DNA of 64,000 nt from Desulfonatronum thioautotrophicum (GCF_000934745.1 NZ_JYNO01000015.1:1-64000), one strand, 5' to 3'; shown: positions 34,231 to 43,179, counted from the stretch's first letter. Translations and numbers: made by a program. The notes: generated by a model not told the origin, from the letters alone.

Positions 34231-34370
34231 CGCGCGAAGAGGGCAGGGGAAGCGTTATTCATCGGCGTCTTCCGTGAAGGTACGGCAAACCGACTCAAAT
34301 CAGACAATTTTCTCGTCAATCAGTCCAGGAATTGTTCACAATATTTACGCTGAATCATTCATTTTCTTTA

Positions 34371-34390
34371 GGACAAGTCGAGACGTGTCC
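34371..34390. promoter_or_regulatory. 20-bp dyad, likely enhancer site of a sigma54 activator
   Basis: GGACAAGTCGAGACGTGTCC is a near-perfect palindrome (16 of 20 positions symmetric) about 130 bases upstream of a sigma54-type promoter. The position is usual for an upstream activator site. The AT-rich stretch from 34231 to 34696 holds this, the promoter and no gene. Confidence 0.5.
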
Positions 34391-34518
34391 AAAAACGAAA
34401 CACCAATTCACATGTTTTTTGTTGGAATTGCCATGCGTTGCTTTACCCTTGCCGAATTCAGACAAGACAATCGAATAATATCATGATGTTACCTGGATCA
34501 GAAAAATAAACAGTGTCG

Positions 34519-34534
34519 TGGCATAGGAATTGCC
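34519..34534 (+). promoter_or_regulatory. sigma54 (-24/-12) promoter of the molybdoenzyme operon
   Basis: TGGCATAGGAATTGCC matches the consensus TGGCACG-N4-TTGC well: GG and GC are both present at the right distance. Transcription would start near 34546, about 150 bases before the molybdopterin gene. Confidence 0.75.
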
Positions 34535-34696
34535 AATAATAGAGGCATGAGGCTTTGTGCAACCATGTAAGCTAATAAATATAATGGAATATTTATTTGA
34601 TCACGCCGATTGATTCGTGTTTTGACGGGACTTCTAAGGACTCACGTGATCCGATCCGACAGAATGAACATTGTTCGAGAACCTCAAGGAGGAGCC

Positions 34697-37261
34697 ATGA
34701 AACAATTGGAGATTGACGGAATGGACGGCAAAGACGGGACCACGGTCAGCAGGCGATCGTTCGTCAAAGGAGCGGCCGCGGCGTGCGCCGGGCTGGCCAC
34801 CGGCGGGCCAGCGCTCAGTGCCCTGGCCCCGAACACTGCGCATGCCAAAGGCCCTTTGGCCGAAGGCAAATGGGTCAGCAGCTGCTGCGTGGGCTGTACG
34901 TCCTGGTGTTCCAAGCAGGTATTTGTGATCAAGGGGCGGGCCGTGAAGATTCGCGGCAACCCGCATTCCAAGACCAACGGCATCAGCTCCTGTCCACGGG
35001 CCCATTTGGCCCTGCAGCAGGTCTACGACCCGGACCGGGTCAAGACGCCCATGAAACGGACCAACCCCAAAAAAGGTCGGCATGAGGACCCTGGCTTCGT
35101 GCCCATTTCCTGGGACGAGGCTCTGGACATGCTGGCGGACAAGATCATGGAACTGCGGGCCAACGACGAAACCCACAAGTTCATGCTCATGCGCGGGCGC
35201 TACACGGCACTGAGAGATCTGCTGTATGATCGCCTGCCGAAAATCATCGGCTCTCCCAACAACATCTCTCACAGCTCCATCTGCGCGGAAGCCGAAAAGA
35301 TGCGCTATTTCCAGGAAGGGCAGTGGGCCTACATGCAGTATGACATTCCAAATACCCGCTACGTGCTGATCTGGGGCGCGGACCCGGTGGTGGCCAACCG
35401 CGGGGTCTCCTCCTACCTGAACAGCTGGGGCCGGGCCCTGGACAACGCCCGGATCGTCTCGGTGGAACCACGGCTCACTGGTACGGCCGGTAAATGCGAC
35501 GAATGGCTGCCGGTCAAGCCGGGCCATGATGGCGCTTTGGCCTCGGCCATGGCCCATGTCGTTTTGGTGGAGGGAATGTGGTACAAACCCTTTGTTGGTG
35601 ATTTTTTTGACGGACAAAACCGGTTCATCCCCGGCCAGAAGGTTAATGAAAACGTTTTTCTGGAAAAGCATACTCACGGCCTGGCCAAGTGGTGGAACCT
35701 GTATCTGAAGGACGCGACCCCGGAATGGGCCGAGCCGCTCTGCGGCATTTCAGCGGAGCAGATTCGCCGCGTGGCCATGGGATTCGCCGCGGCGGCTCCC
35801 AACTGCATCTCTTGGGTCGGCGGCGGGCCGGCCATGCAGCCTCGGGGTACCTATGGCTGCCTGGCGGCCAATGCCCTGAACGGCCTTGTGGGGGGGTGCG
35901 ACAACGTTGGAGGCGTTCTGCGTTACAACTCGCGGAGCTACCAGGACTTCCCCTCTCCCAACGATTTCATGGACGAGATGGCCCAAACCAATTCAAAGAA
36001 AGAAAAGATCGACCAACGCGGCCGTCTGGAATGGCCCAATCTGGCACGGGGAAGGTCCGGGGCCGGTGTGAACGCCAACAATGTGGCCGACGCGATCATC
36101 AGCGAGGACCCCAACGAAATCAAAGTGGCCATGGGCTATTTCAATAACTTTAATTTTTCCTGCCCTGGCACCGGCCGCTGGGACCAGGCCATGTCCAAGG
36201 TCGACTTTTTCGCCCACCTGACCACCCATGCCTCGGAAATGAGTTTCTACGCGGATATCGTGCTGCCGGTGAACAATTGCATGTTCGAGGCCTGGGGTAC
36301 TTTGGACAACTCCAGTAACGGCTATCGGTCCGTGAGCCTGATGCAGCCAGCCATTGAGCGGCTCTGGGACACCAAGAGCATGGAAACGGAAATCCCCTGG
36401 CTTTTGGCCGAAAAGCTGGCCCAGCGCGGATTCGACAATCTGCTGCGCTACTATCAAGCCGTGGTGGACCCGGAAACCGGCAAAACACCTACCAATGATA
36501 AGGAATTCGAGCTTTACGCCATCAAGCACCTGATGCAGTATTTCTGGGATCCGACCCAGAGCAAGGGTGGCGACAAATTTCTCGGGTGGGAACACTTCGT
36601 GGAAGTCGGGGTCTGGAACTCCGATCCCTATTTATACCGGGCCCGGTGGAGCAACATGGGCACCAAGACCGGGAAGTTCGAATTCTATAGCGAAACCCTG
36701 AAGGAGGCGTTGGAGAAGCACGCTGAGCGGCACAACACCACCGTGGACCATGTCCTGGAGGTCTGCAACTACCAGGCCCGCGGCGAAATGGCCTTTATTC
36801 CGCATTACGAGGAGCCTTACGAATGGGGCGACCCGGCGGAGTACCCATTCAAATTCGTGGACTACAAGGGCCGCCTTAACCGGGAAGGTCGCAGCTCCAA
36901 CTGTCCCTGGTATTTTCAACTCAAGGATCTGGATCCCGGCGACATCGCCTACGACGACGTGGCCAAGCTGAACCCCATTGACGGTGAACGTCTGGGCATC
37001 AAGACCGGGGACAAGATCCGCCTGACCACGCCCACGGGCAGCATCGTCTGCACCGCATCCCTGTGGGAGGGAACCCAGCCCGGTACCGTGGCCAAGTGCT
37101 TCGGCCAGGGACATTGGGCCTACGGGCGGCATGCGGCCAAGGTTTTTGGCAAGGAGGCCCTGGGGGCGAACAATAACGACATCATTCCGGTGGACTATGA
37201 CCGTCTGAGTGGCTCCACGGCATTTTACGGCCACATCCGACTGAAAGTCGAAAAGGTCTAG
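34697..37261 (+). CDS. Tat-exported molybdopterin oxidoreductase catalytic subunit
   Basis: 854 residues of the DMSO-reductase superfamily, in the polysulfide/thiosulfate/tetrathionate/arsenate reductase branch. A twin-arginine signal (SRRSFVKGAAAACAGLA, residues 18-34) marks export. The 4Fe-4S motif is CVGCTSWC plus Cys in ISSCPRAH. The probable Mo ligand is the Cys in SHSSICAEAEKMRY. The C-terminal pterin-binding domain ends the protein. AAGGAGG precedes the ATG. It is the first gene of a sigma54-driven operon with an Fe-S subunit and a TorD-like chaperone. The substrate cannot be set by eye; arsenate is one option given the arsenic genes nearby, and sulfur compounds are another. No membrane anchor is encoded. 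Confidence 0.88.
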   Translation: MKQLEIDGMDGKDGTTVSRRSFVKGAAAACAGLATGGPALSALAPNTAHAKGPLAEGKWVSSCCVGCTSWCSKQVFVIKGRAVKIRGNPHSKTNGISSCPRAHLALQQVYDPDRVKTPMKRTNPKKGRHEDPGFVPISWDEALDMLADKIMELRANDETHKFMLMRGRYTALRDLLYDRLPKIIGSPNNISHSSICAEAEKMRYFQEGQWAYMQYDIPNTRYVLIWGADPVVANRGVSSYLNSWGRALDNARIVSVEPRLTGTAGKCDEWLPVKPGHDGALASAMAHVVLVEGMWYKPFVGDFFDGQNRFIPGQKVNENVFLEKHTHGLAKWWNLYLKDATPEWAEPLCGISAEQIRRVAMGFAAAAPNCISWVGGGPAMQPRGTYGCLAANALNGLVGGCDNVGGVLRYNSRSYQDFPSPNDFMDEMAQTNSKKEKIDQRGRLEWPNLARGRSGAGVNANNVADAIISEDPNEIKVAMGYFNNFNFSCPGTGRWDQAMSKVDFFAHLTTHASEMSFYADIVLPVNNCMFEAWGTLDNSSNGYRSVSLMQPAIERLWDTKSMETEIPWLLAEKLAQRGFDNLLRYYQAVVDPETGKTPTNDKEFELYAIKHLMQYFWDPTQSKGGDKFLGWEHFVEVGVWNSDPYLYRARWSNMGTKTGKFEFYSETLKEALEKHAERHNTTVDHVLEVCNYQARGEMAFIPHYEEPYEWGDPAEYPFKFVDYKGRLNREGRSSNCPWYFQLKDLDPGDIAYDDVAKLNPIDGERLGIKTGDKIRLTTPTGSIVCTASLWEGTQPGTVAKCFGQGHWAYGRHAAKVFGKEALGANNNDIIPVDYDRLSGSTAFYGHIRLKVEKV

Positions 37262-37282
37262 GGTTTTGCGACACCAATACGC

Positions 37283-37406
37283 GGGCTGTTCAAAAACCTT
37301 GATGGCAAGACGCAAAAAAGGGTCAAGGCCGAAACGTATTTCTTCATACGTGAGGGTTGGGACATTTTGCGGCAACGCAGCAAGCGAGGATTTTTCAACA
37401 GCCTGC
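37283..37406. repeat. MITE-like 124-bp element inside the operon
   Basis: The ends form an imperfect terminal inverted repeat: GGGCTGTTCAAAAACCT at the left and a matching AGGATTTTTCAACAGCCTG at the right, about 14 of 17 positions paired. It fills most of the 161-base gap between the molybdopterin and Fe-S subunit genes. Elements with CTGTTGAAAAA ends are common in deltaproteobacterial genomes. The inside has short stems (ACGTATTTCTTCATACGT). It could be transcribed as a hairpin that sets the ratio of the two subunits. Confidence 0.6.
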
Positions 37407-37422
37407 CAGGAGGAGAGATATA

Positions 37423-38142
37423 ATGGCACGATACGCTATGGTCATAGATATGCAGCTGTGTACAGGATGCGGCGGGTGCATCATCGGATGCATGAACGAG
37501 AACAACCTGCCGGAAGGGATGCGCTGGTCCGGGAAGATAACCGAGACCCTGGGCAGATACCCCAATACCCGCTACCACTACAGGCCAACGCTTTGCAATC
37601 ACTGCGAAAACGCGCCTTGTGTCCACGGCTGCCCAACCAAGTCCCTGTACAAGGCCGAGGGTGGGATCACGGCCCATGATATCAACAAGTGCATCGGTTG
37701 CCGGTACTGCATGTTCAACTGCCCCTACGAAGGGGTGATTTTTTACAACCTGCGCCAGCCGCATGCCGAATGGCGAAACGACACGGTCGTTATTCCCGGC
37801 AGCACGTCAACTCCAGCGGAAACTTTACGTCGGGCAGGCGCAAGGGGCTGGCCGATCTATAACCCGGACCCCGGCATTACCTATGCCTCAATCCGGCCCA
37901 GGGGCGTGGTGGAAAAGTGCAACTTCTGCCAACATCGGGTGATCAACGGCGAGCTGCCCTACTGCGTTGAAGTCTGCCCTTCCAAAGCCCGGACTTTCGG
38001 CGACCTGGATGATCCCCAAAGCAAGGCCAGCCAGCTTCTGGGCATGTACCCGGCCGAGCGGCTACGCGAGGAGTTGGGCACCAAGCCGCGCGTCTACTAC
38101 ATCCGGGAGTTTTGCCCGCAGCCACAACCACGAGCCGGGTGA
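37423..38142 (+). CDS. molybdoenzyme 4Fe-4S subunit (PsrB/DmsB-like)
   Basis: 239 residues. Four cluster motifs: CTGCGGCIIGC, CNHCENAPCVHGCP, CIGCRYCMFNCP, and CNFCQHRV with CVEVCPSKA. The C-terminus has the family ending ARTFGDLDDPQSKASQLL. The insert between the third and fourth motifs (residues 110-145) is typical of PsrB and NrfC types. It has no signal peptide and would be exported with the Tat-bearing catalytic subunit, passing electrons to or from the membrane. AGGAGGAGAG precedes the ATG. No NrfD/PsrC anchor follows, so the electron partner is either elsewhere or a soluble cytochrome. Confidence 0.9.
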   Translation: MARYAMVIDMQLCTGCGGCIIGCMNENNLPEGMRWSGKITETLGRYPNTRYHYRPTLCNHCENAPCVHGCPTKSLYKAEGGITAHDINKCIGCRYCMFNCPYEGVIFYNLRQPHAEWRNDTVVIPGSTSTPAETLRRAGARGWPIYNPDPGITYASIRPRGVVEKCNFCQHRVINGELPYCVEVCPSKARTFGDLDDPQSKASQLLGMYPAERLREELGTKPRVYYIREFCPQPQPRAG

Positions 38143-38215
38143 GGGCATGGTCCAGGCTGACGGATTCCAACAAGCAATAGCATAATCCGCGCGGGATGGT
38201 TCAGGATGGATGTCG

Positions 38216-38236
38216 GGGCGGCCCTTGCGGCCGCCC
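38216..38236 (+). other. GC-rich hairpin in the operon
   Basis: GGGCGGCC and GGCCGCCC form a perfect 8-bp stem with loop CTTGC, 74 bases after the Fe-S subunit gene. No T run follows. The 288 bases between that gene and the TorD-like gene hold no convincing gene; the hairpin may limit read-through or protect the upstream message. Confidence 0.45.
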
Positions 38237-38430
38237 TGGATGAACGAGGCAACGAGGAGCCATGAGGATCAACCGTTCCGCCATCTTGATATGGGCATGG
38301 CGCAGGCGCGGGGGTCTGACTCTGCAAGACGCGCTTATCCTCGTGATCACATGAGCCAAGCCGCCAATGTATCAACCTGTCCATTCCCCAACCTGTTGTT
38401 CAAAAAAAGACGGCCACACGGAGACCATTC

Positions 38431-39078
38431 ATGCTCGAACTGGACATCATCGCCCGAGTGGAAACCTACAAGGCCCTGACAGGGTGCTTTTTCCCTCCGG
38501 ACGAACAACTGCCGCAAAACGTGGAGAATCTGGCGGCACATTCGCTGACCTGGGTTCCGGAGGTCAACGCCTCAGCCCTTGCCATGCTGGAAAGTCTGCC
38601 CGGCGACGAACAGAGTCGCGAAGCACTGCGGGTGGAGCATGCCAGATTGTTTTTGGGGCCCTTTGAAGTCCTGGCTCCGCCCTTTGGGTCGGTCTATTTC
38701 CAAGTGAACAAGATGCTCTCCCACGAAAGCATCGACGACGCGGCGGCGCGCTACCGGGAAGCCGGGGTGACCAACGCTCCGGACAGAGGCAATCCGCCGG
38801 ATCATGTCACCGCGGAGCTGGAGTTCATGTACTATCTCCTGTTTCAGGAACACGCCGCCCAGTGTCGTGATGATGCGTCGGCGGTCCGGGAATGGCGGGA
38901 CCGCAGGACGGAATTCTTCCCCATTCATTTGGGAGCCTGGGGGCCGCTGTTCGCCGACAGGGTGATATCCTCCGCGCAATCGCCGTTTTATAAATATCTG
39001 GGGCTTGTCACCAAGGGTATTTTGGAGGCTGAGATGTACCTGATGACCGGCGCGGTGGAGTCGGAGCAGACCGGATAA
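38431..39078 (+). CDS. TorD/DmsD-like molybdoenzyme chaperone
   Basis: 215 residues, all helical. The TorD-family core is LRVEHARLFLGPFEVLAPPFGSVYFQ, and the H-x2-E-L-E-x-M segment (DHVTAELEFMYYLLFQEHAAQ) is the signature of this group. Such proteins bind the Tat signal of molybdoenzymes and hold export until the cofactor is inserted. Its place in the operon of the Tat-type molybdopterin oxidoreductase supports a dedicated role. GGAG lies 8 bases before the ATG. Confidence 0.85.
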   Translation: MLELDIIARVETYKALTGCFFPPDEQLPQNVENLAAHSLTWVPEVNASALAMLESLPGDEQSREALRVEHARLFLGPFEVLAPPFGSVYFQVNKMLSHESIDDAAARYREAGVTNAPDRGNPPDHVTAELEFMYYLLFQEHAAQCRDDASAVREWRDRRTEFFPIHLGAWGPLFADRVISSAQSPFYKYLGLVTKGILEAEMYLMTGAVESEQTG

Positions 39079-39210
39079 TCGACGGAAGCCATCGCTGTAC
39101 CGACCACGCCCGGATAAAACGTCGACCTCAAAAGGGGGGTGATTCTGAGCGAAGCCTACCTGACGTTTACGGTATGACCGAGTGATGTCGAATGATGACA
39201 CGGAGGAACC

Positions 39211-39570
39211 ATGAGCCACACAGCCGTTATGCTGCATAACGACGCGGAGGACGTCACCCGGGTGGAGCGCCTGCTGGCTGCTCTTCGCCTGCCTTTGCTG
39301 CGCTGCGAGCAGGTTGATGAACTGGAACTATGCCTGGAGACGTGCCGACAATGCTTGGTCCTGCTCAACTTGGAGGCCAAGGGAGTGGACAACGCGCTGT
39401 TGCGCCGCGTGAGCAAGGCTTGCGATCAGGTCCACATTATCGGAATTTCCAAGCGCCCCTACCACCCCGAACTGGAGCAGGCCTTGCGCTCACATCTTCT
39501 GACCGTGGTCGCCCATCCAATCAATGACGAAGAACTGGGCTTGTGCCTGAGGGGAGTCCTGGAATCATGA
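39211..39570 (+). CDS. degenerate receiver-like small protein
   Basis: 119 residues, alternating beta and alpha as in a CheY fold: AVMLHNDAEDVTRVERLLAALRLPLLRC, CLVLLNLEAKGVDNALLRRVSKACDQVHIIGISKRPYHPELEQ, then HPINDEELGLCLRGVL. The residue at the usual phospho-Asp place is in NLEAKG, with Asn and Glu instead of Asp, so normal phosphorylation is doubtful. It might be a phosphorylation-independent regulator or partner of the molybdoenzyme operon, which it follows by 132 bases. GGAGGA precedes the ATG. The family was not recognised with certainty. Confidence 0.6.
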   Translation: MSHTAVMLHNDAEDVTRVERLLAALRLPLLRCEQVDELELCLETCRQCLVLLNLEAKGVDNALLRRVSKACDQVHIIGISKRPYHPELEQALRSHLLTVVAHPINDEELGLCLRGVLES

Positions 39571-39639
39571 GACCCACACCAACCGGCGACGGTTGCGTGC
39601 CGTGTTTTTCGCAGTAGCCATTGTGGGCTCGGTTTCTGT

Positions 39640-40068
39640 TCAGTCAAGCGCTTCCGGCAGAGTCCGCACGAAATCCCGAATTTCATCACGCACCCGGCGG
39701 TAGTGGCCCAGGGCCTCTTCCTCGGACTGGGCGGTCTGCGCGAGTTTGGGCGGGTCGTCGAAGCCGACGTGGAGCCGTTTGGTCTTGGCGGGGAAAAAGG
39801 GGCAGGTTTCCTGGGCGTGGCCGCACAGGGTGATCACGTAGTCGAACTCCTGTTCCGGCAGTTCATCCACGGTCTTGGAGCGAAATCCGCTGATATCCAC
39901 CCCGGCCTCGGCCATGACCCGCACGGCGTGCGGATTGAGTCCGTGCTTCTCGATGCCCGCGGAAAAGGCTTCTATCACGTCGCCCTTGAGGTGCCTAGTC
40001 CAGCCTTCGGCCATCTGGCTGCGACAGGAATTGCCGGTGCAGAGAAAGAGGACTTTGACCTTGGACAT
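39640..40068 (-). CDS. arsC: arsenate reductase, low-molecular-weight phosphatase type
   Basis: 142 residues. It opens with the LMW-PTP P-loop LFLCTGNSCRSQMAEGW (C-x5-R), and the second and third redox Cys are at VITLCGHAQETCPFFP. This is the thioredoxin-coupled ArsC family, which reduces arsenate to arsenite. The last gene of an operon that also has three thioredoxin-fold proteins, a likely source of its electrons. GGAGG lies before the ATG at 40068, four codons after an in-frame start. Confidence 0.93.
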   Translation of the reverse strand: MSKVKVLFLCTGNSCRSQMAEGWTRHLKGDVIEAFSAGIEKHGLNPHAVRVMAEAGVDISGFRSKTVDELPEQEFDYVITLCGHAQETCPFFPAKTKRLHVGFDDPPKLAQTAQSEEEALGHYRRVRDEIRDFVRTLPEALD

Positions 40069-40095
40069 GGTTTCCTCCATTGGTTTGTGGTTCGA

Positions 40096-41397
40096 CTATC
40101 CCCAGAAATGTCCGTAGATCATTCCGCTGATGGTGGCCATGACCATCACCAGGCAGACGAAGACCACGGTTTTTTGCGTGCCCATGATGCTTCGGATGAC
40201 CAGCATGTTCGGCAGGCTCAGGGCTGGGCCGGCCAGAAGCAGGGCCAGGGCCGGGCCTTTGCCCATGCCGCTGCCCAGCAGGCCTTCCAGGATGGGCACC
40301 TCGGTCAGGGTGGCGAAGTACATGAACGCGCCGACGAACGAGGCGAAAAAGTTGGCGGCCAGGGAATTGCCGCCCACGGACGCGCTGACCCACTGCGAGG
40401 GAATCAGGCCTTCGCTTCCGGGGCGCCCAAGAAGCAGTCCCGCCACGAAAACGCCGATCAGCAGCAAAGGCAGAATCTGCTTGGCGAAGATCCAGGACGA
40501 CGAAAACCATTGCCCCAGTTCATCCTCTCGGGTGCTGATCACCGCGGACAGGCCGACGAATCCGGCCACGAAGGCGATGGTCGGCTCCTGGGGGAATGCC
40601 AGGGCCAGGGCCACGGTGGGCAGGACGACCAGGGCCATGCGCGACCAGGGCAGGCCGAACCAGGCCGGGAGGATCACGGCCAGGGCCGCGGCGAAGATCG
40701 CCGTTAGCATCCACTTGTGTTCCGCCACCGTCCGCCAGACGCCCTCGGCCGCTTCCGGCGCTCCCCAGTTGGCAAAGACCAGGATGCCGATCATGCTCAG
40801 AAAGTACAGGCCGGTCCGGCCGAGACCGCGCGTGGGTTCGTCCTCGGGCATGTGCGCGGCCTGGGCGGCCTTGTCCGCTTCTTCCCGGCGGTAGATCAGG
40901 TGCATGATCAGGCCGATGACCACGGCGAAGCCGACCGCCCCCAAGGCCCGGGCAATGCCCATTTCCGGCCCCAGCACCCTGGCCGTGAGCACGATGGCCA
41001 GGATATTGATGGCCGGCCCGGAATACAGAAAGGCCGTGGCCGGGCCGATGCCCGCTCCCATCCGGTAGATGCCCGCGAACAGGGGCAGGATTGTGCAAGA
41101 GCAGACCGCCAGGATTGAGCCGGAGCAGGAGGCCACGCCGTAGGCGCAGGCCTTGTTGGCTTGCGGCCCAAGATATTTGAGTACGGAGTTCTGGCTGACG
41201 AACACCCCGATGGCCCCGGCGATGAAAAAGGCCGGGATCAGGCAGAGCAGCACGTGCTCCTGGGCGTACCATCGGGCCAATTGCAAGGCCTCGTGGACCG
41301 CGTTGTCGAACCGCGGCAGGCCCACCGGCAGATGGTACATGACCAAAAAGACCGTCACGATGACGGCCAGGGGCTTCCATTCGGATTTCCAGTTCAT
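40096..41397 (-). CDS. ArsP-like permease (DUF318 family)
   Basis: 433 residues, about ten TM helices. The family signature is the cysteine-rich helix GVASCSGSILAVCSCTILPLFAG in the first half; the second repeat holds AFMYFATLTEVPILEGLLGSGMGKGPALALLLAGPALSLPNML. Relatives export methylated or trivalent arsenicals, and others export heavy metals. Its place in the operon with arsC and an ArsR regulator favours arsenic. A hydrophilic loop near residue 175 is charged. Confidence 0.82.
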   Translation of the reverse strand: MNWKSEWKPLAVIVTVFLVMYHLPVGLPRFDNAVHEALQLARWYAQEHVLLCLIPAFFIAGAIGVFVSQNSVLKYLGPQANKACAYGVASCSGSILAVCSCTILPLFAGIYRMGAGIGPATAFLYSGPAINILAIVLTARVLGPEMGIARALGAVGFAVVIGLIMHLIYRREEADKAAQAAHMPEDEPTRGLGRTGLYFLSMIGILVFANWGAPEAAEGVWRTVAEHKWMLTAIFAAALAVILPAWFGLPWSRMALVVLPTVALALAFPQEPTIAFVAGFVGLSAVISTREDELGQWFSSSWIFAKQILPLLLIGVFVAGLLLGRPGSEGLIPSQWVSASVGGNSLAANFFASFVGAFMYFATLTEVPILEGLLGSGMGKGPALALLLAGPALSLPNMLVIRSIMGTQKTVVFVCLVMVMATISGMIYGHFWG

Positions 41398-41450
41398 GGC
41401 GGCACCTTTTGTTGTTCAAAAAAAGCGGACGATGCGATCAACGTAAAGAG

Positions 41451-41480
41451 ACTGGATTCCCGCCTGCGCGGGAATGACGG
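41451..41480. repeat. short dispersed palindrome (GGATTCCCGC type)
   Basis: ACTGGATTCCCGCCTGCGCG then GGAATGACGG: ATTCCCGC pairs with GCGGGAAT around CTGC. Relatives lie at 50479-50599 and 51005-51084. It is placed between two genes of the ars operon. Confidence 0.7.
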
Positions 41481-41481
41481 T

Positions 41482-41964
41482 TTATCCCACCGTCGACACA
41501 TTCACCCCGAGCTGCCTCCAGCGCATCAGAATATCTTGCTTGGACATGAACCCCTCGTGGCGAAAGAGCTCCTTGCCCTCGGTGTCGTAAAAAATCTGGG
41601 TGGGAATCATCCGGACGCTGAACTGGCGGCCGGCTTCCGGTTTTTTCCAGACATCGATGAAGTGCGTGGTGAAGACTTCGGCGTATTCCGCTTTCAGCTC
41701 CTGGAGGATCGAGGCCATCAGCTTGCAGGGAATGCAGTTGTCCGCGCCCAGGTCCACCAGGCGGGGCAGGTCTGAAGGGGTGCCGGGAAGCAGGTTGGGA
41801 TCCACGCCGTTTTCGGCGACATGGGCCGCACGCTCCCCGAGGGTTTGCAGGTCGACGACCGCCGTCTCATCGAGCTGCCCGCTTTGGTGCTGATGGATCA
41901 AGACGATGGTCCCGAGGACGGCGATGAGAACGACGACGATGCCGATAAGGGTTTTCGAGTTCAT
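41482..41964 (-). CDS. membrane-anchored thioredoxin-like protein
   Basis: 160 residues. One N-terminal TM helix (IGIVVVLIAVLGTIVLIH) is followed by a thioredoxin fold whose active site is DNCIPCKLMASIL, with the cis-Pro loop MIPTQIFYD. It is thus a periplasm-facing thiol-disulfide protein. The operon also has a CcdA-like protein, which can feed it electrons from cytoplasmic thioredoxin. The C-terminal FMSKQDILMRWRQLG resembles the ending of its neighbour at 42753. Probably it helps reduce periplasmic arsenic or a Cys-rich transporter; this is inference. Confidence 0.85.
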   Translation of the reverse strand: MNSKTLIGIVVVLIAVLGTIVLIHQHQSGQLDETAVVDLQTLGERAAHVAENGVDPNLLPGTPSDLPRLVDLGADNCIPCKLMASILQELKAEYAEVFTTHFIDVWKKPEAGRQFSVRMIPTQIFYDTEGKELFRHEGFMSKQDILMRWRQLGVNVSTVG

Positions 41965-42040
41965 GGGGTTTTCCTGGGCGGGGATGGATGATTGGCCGGG
42001 ATGTCCGCGATGTTGAACGTAGGATTAAAACGGCGTGTCG

Positions 42041-42745
42041 TTAGATGTCAAAAAACGGCAAGGCGATGAAGTACAAGCCCAGCAAGCCGATCAGCGTGCC
42101 GGCGCCGCGCTTGAACCACAGGCCGCCGGTGGCCATGGAGCGGCTTTCCAGTATCCGGCGGACCAGGGCCGTGGAACTGCCGGCAATGACGATGGGGATG
42201 CAATGGCCGATGCCGAAGAGGATGATCAGCATCAGGCCGTTGGCCAGTTGGTCCTGAATGGTGATGATGGCCAGGATCGGGGCGATAAAGCCGAAGGTGC
42301 AGGAGCCGGAGAGCACTCCGTAGGCCAGGCCCAGAATCAAGGCTCCGGACTTGCCGGAGACTTTGAGCTTGCTCATCAGGCCGGTGGACATGGAGCAGCC
42401 GGACACGCCGATCATGTCCAGGGCCACCCAGATCAGGATCAGGCCCACCAGGATGGTCCACCAGGAACCGATATCCCCGAGCATCCGGCCCAGCAAAGCG
42501 CAGATGATCCCCACCAGGGCGATGGTCACGAACAGGCCGAAGGAAAACAGACCGGCGTAAACCGCGGCGGCCCGGCCCTCGATGAGCCTGTTCTGTCCGC
42601 CTACGTAGCCGACGATGAGCGGAATGGAAGCCAGATGACAGGGGCTGAAGAACACGCTGACCATGCCCCACAGGAAGCTGCCGGCCATGGCCAGTCCCGT
42701 GCCGCTGGTGATCCACATGTTCAGGGTGATGAAGAACTGGTCCAT
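42041..42745 (-). CDS. CcdA/DsbD-type thiol-disulfide transporter
   Basis: 234 residues, six TM helices. The reactive Cys pair of CcdA is seen in VFFSPCHLASIPLI and GVLSGSCTFGFIAPI, at the start of the two inverted halves. Such proteins carry reducing equivalents from cytoplasmic thioredoxin to the periplasm. It is encoded between two exported thioredoxins. Other Cys (GVSGCSMST) may bind metal or be structural. The ATG lies 7 bases after the thioredoxin gene upstream. Confidence 0.88.
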   Translation of the reverse strand: MDQFFITLNMWITSGTGLAMAGSFLWGMVSVFFSPCHLASIPLIVGYVGGQNRLIEGRAAAVYAGLFSFGLFVTIALVGIICALLGRMLGDIGSWWTILVGLILIWVALDMIGVSGCSMSTGLMSKLKVSGKSGALILGLAYGVLSGSCTFGFIAPILAIITIQDQLANGLMLIILFGIGHCIPIVIAGSSTALVRRILESRSMATGGLWFKRGAGTLIGLLGLYFIALPFFDI

Positions 42746-42752
42746 GGAAATC

Positions 42753-43178
42753 CTATTCGACGCCGAGCCTGGCCATTTCGGCTTCGATGGACTTTTTGTC
42801 CATGAACCCGATATGACGTTTGGCCTCGTTGCCGTCTTGATCGTAAAAGATCAGCGTGGGAATGACCTGGATGGCGTAGTGGTCGATGAGTTCAAAATGC
42901 CGATGCAGGTCGATGAATACGATGGCCGCCCGGCCCTCGTATTCCCGCTGCAGTTCCTCCCGGATGGGAACCATCATCCGGCACGGGACGCAGTTTCTGG
43001 CCCCGAAGCTGGCCACGGTGACCATGCCGGGCACGGGAGCTTCAGGTGGGTCCTCGGCCCAGCCAGCAACGGCAATGCCGACCAGCAAAACCGCGAGACC
43101 GTACCGCAAGGCCCAGGCTCCGGAACCGACGGATTTCGTCCGTGGTTGAAGGCGCTCAGGCTGAGAGGAAAGGTGCAT
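42753..43178 (-). CDS. exported thioredoxin-like protein
   Basis: 141 residues. An N-terminal hydrophobic segment (YGLAVLLVGIAVAGWA) serves as signal or anchor. The thioredoxin fold has active site RNCVPCRMMVPI and cis-Pro loop VIPTLIFYD. It is a paralogue of the protein at 41482-41964. It follows the small thioredoxin-like gene by one base. Confidence 0.88.
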   Translation of the reverse strand: MHLSSQPERLQPRTKSVGSGAWALRYGLAVLLVGIAVAGWAEDPPEAPVPGMVTVASFGARNCVPCRMMVPIREELQREYEGRAAIVFIDLHRHFELIDHYAIQVIPTLIFYDQDGNEAKRHIGFMDKKSIEAEMARLGVE

Positions 43179-43179
43179 G

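Noticed and set aside
38262-38354. 30-codon open frame with AGGAG before its ATG, between the Fe-S subunit and TorD-like genes
   Set aside because: Too short to judge, with no recognisable membrane helix or homology; a second open frame overlaps it by ATGA. Kept only as a possibility.
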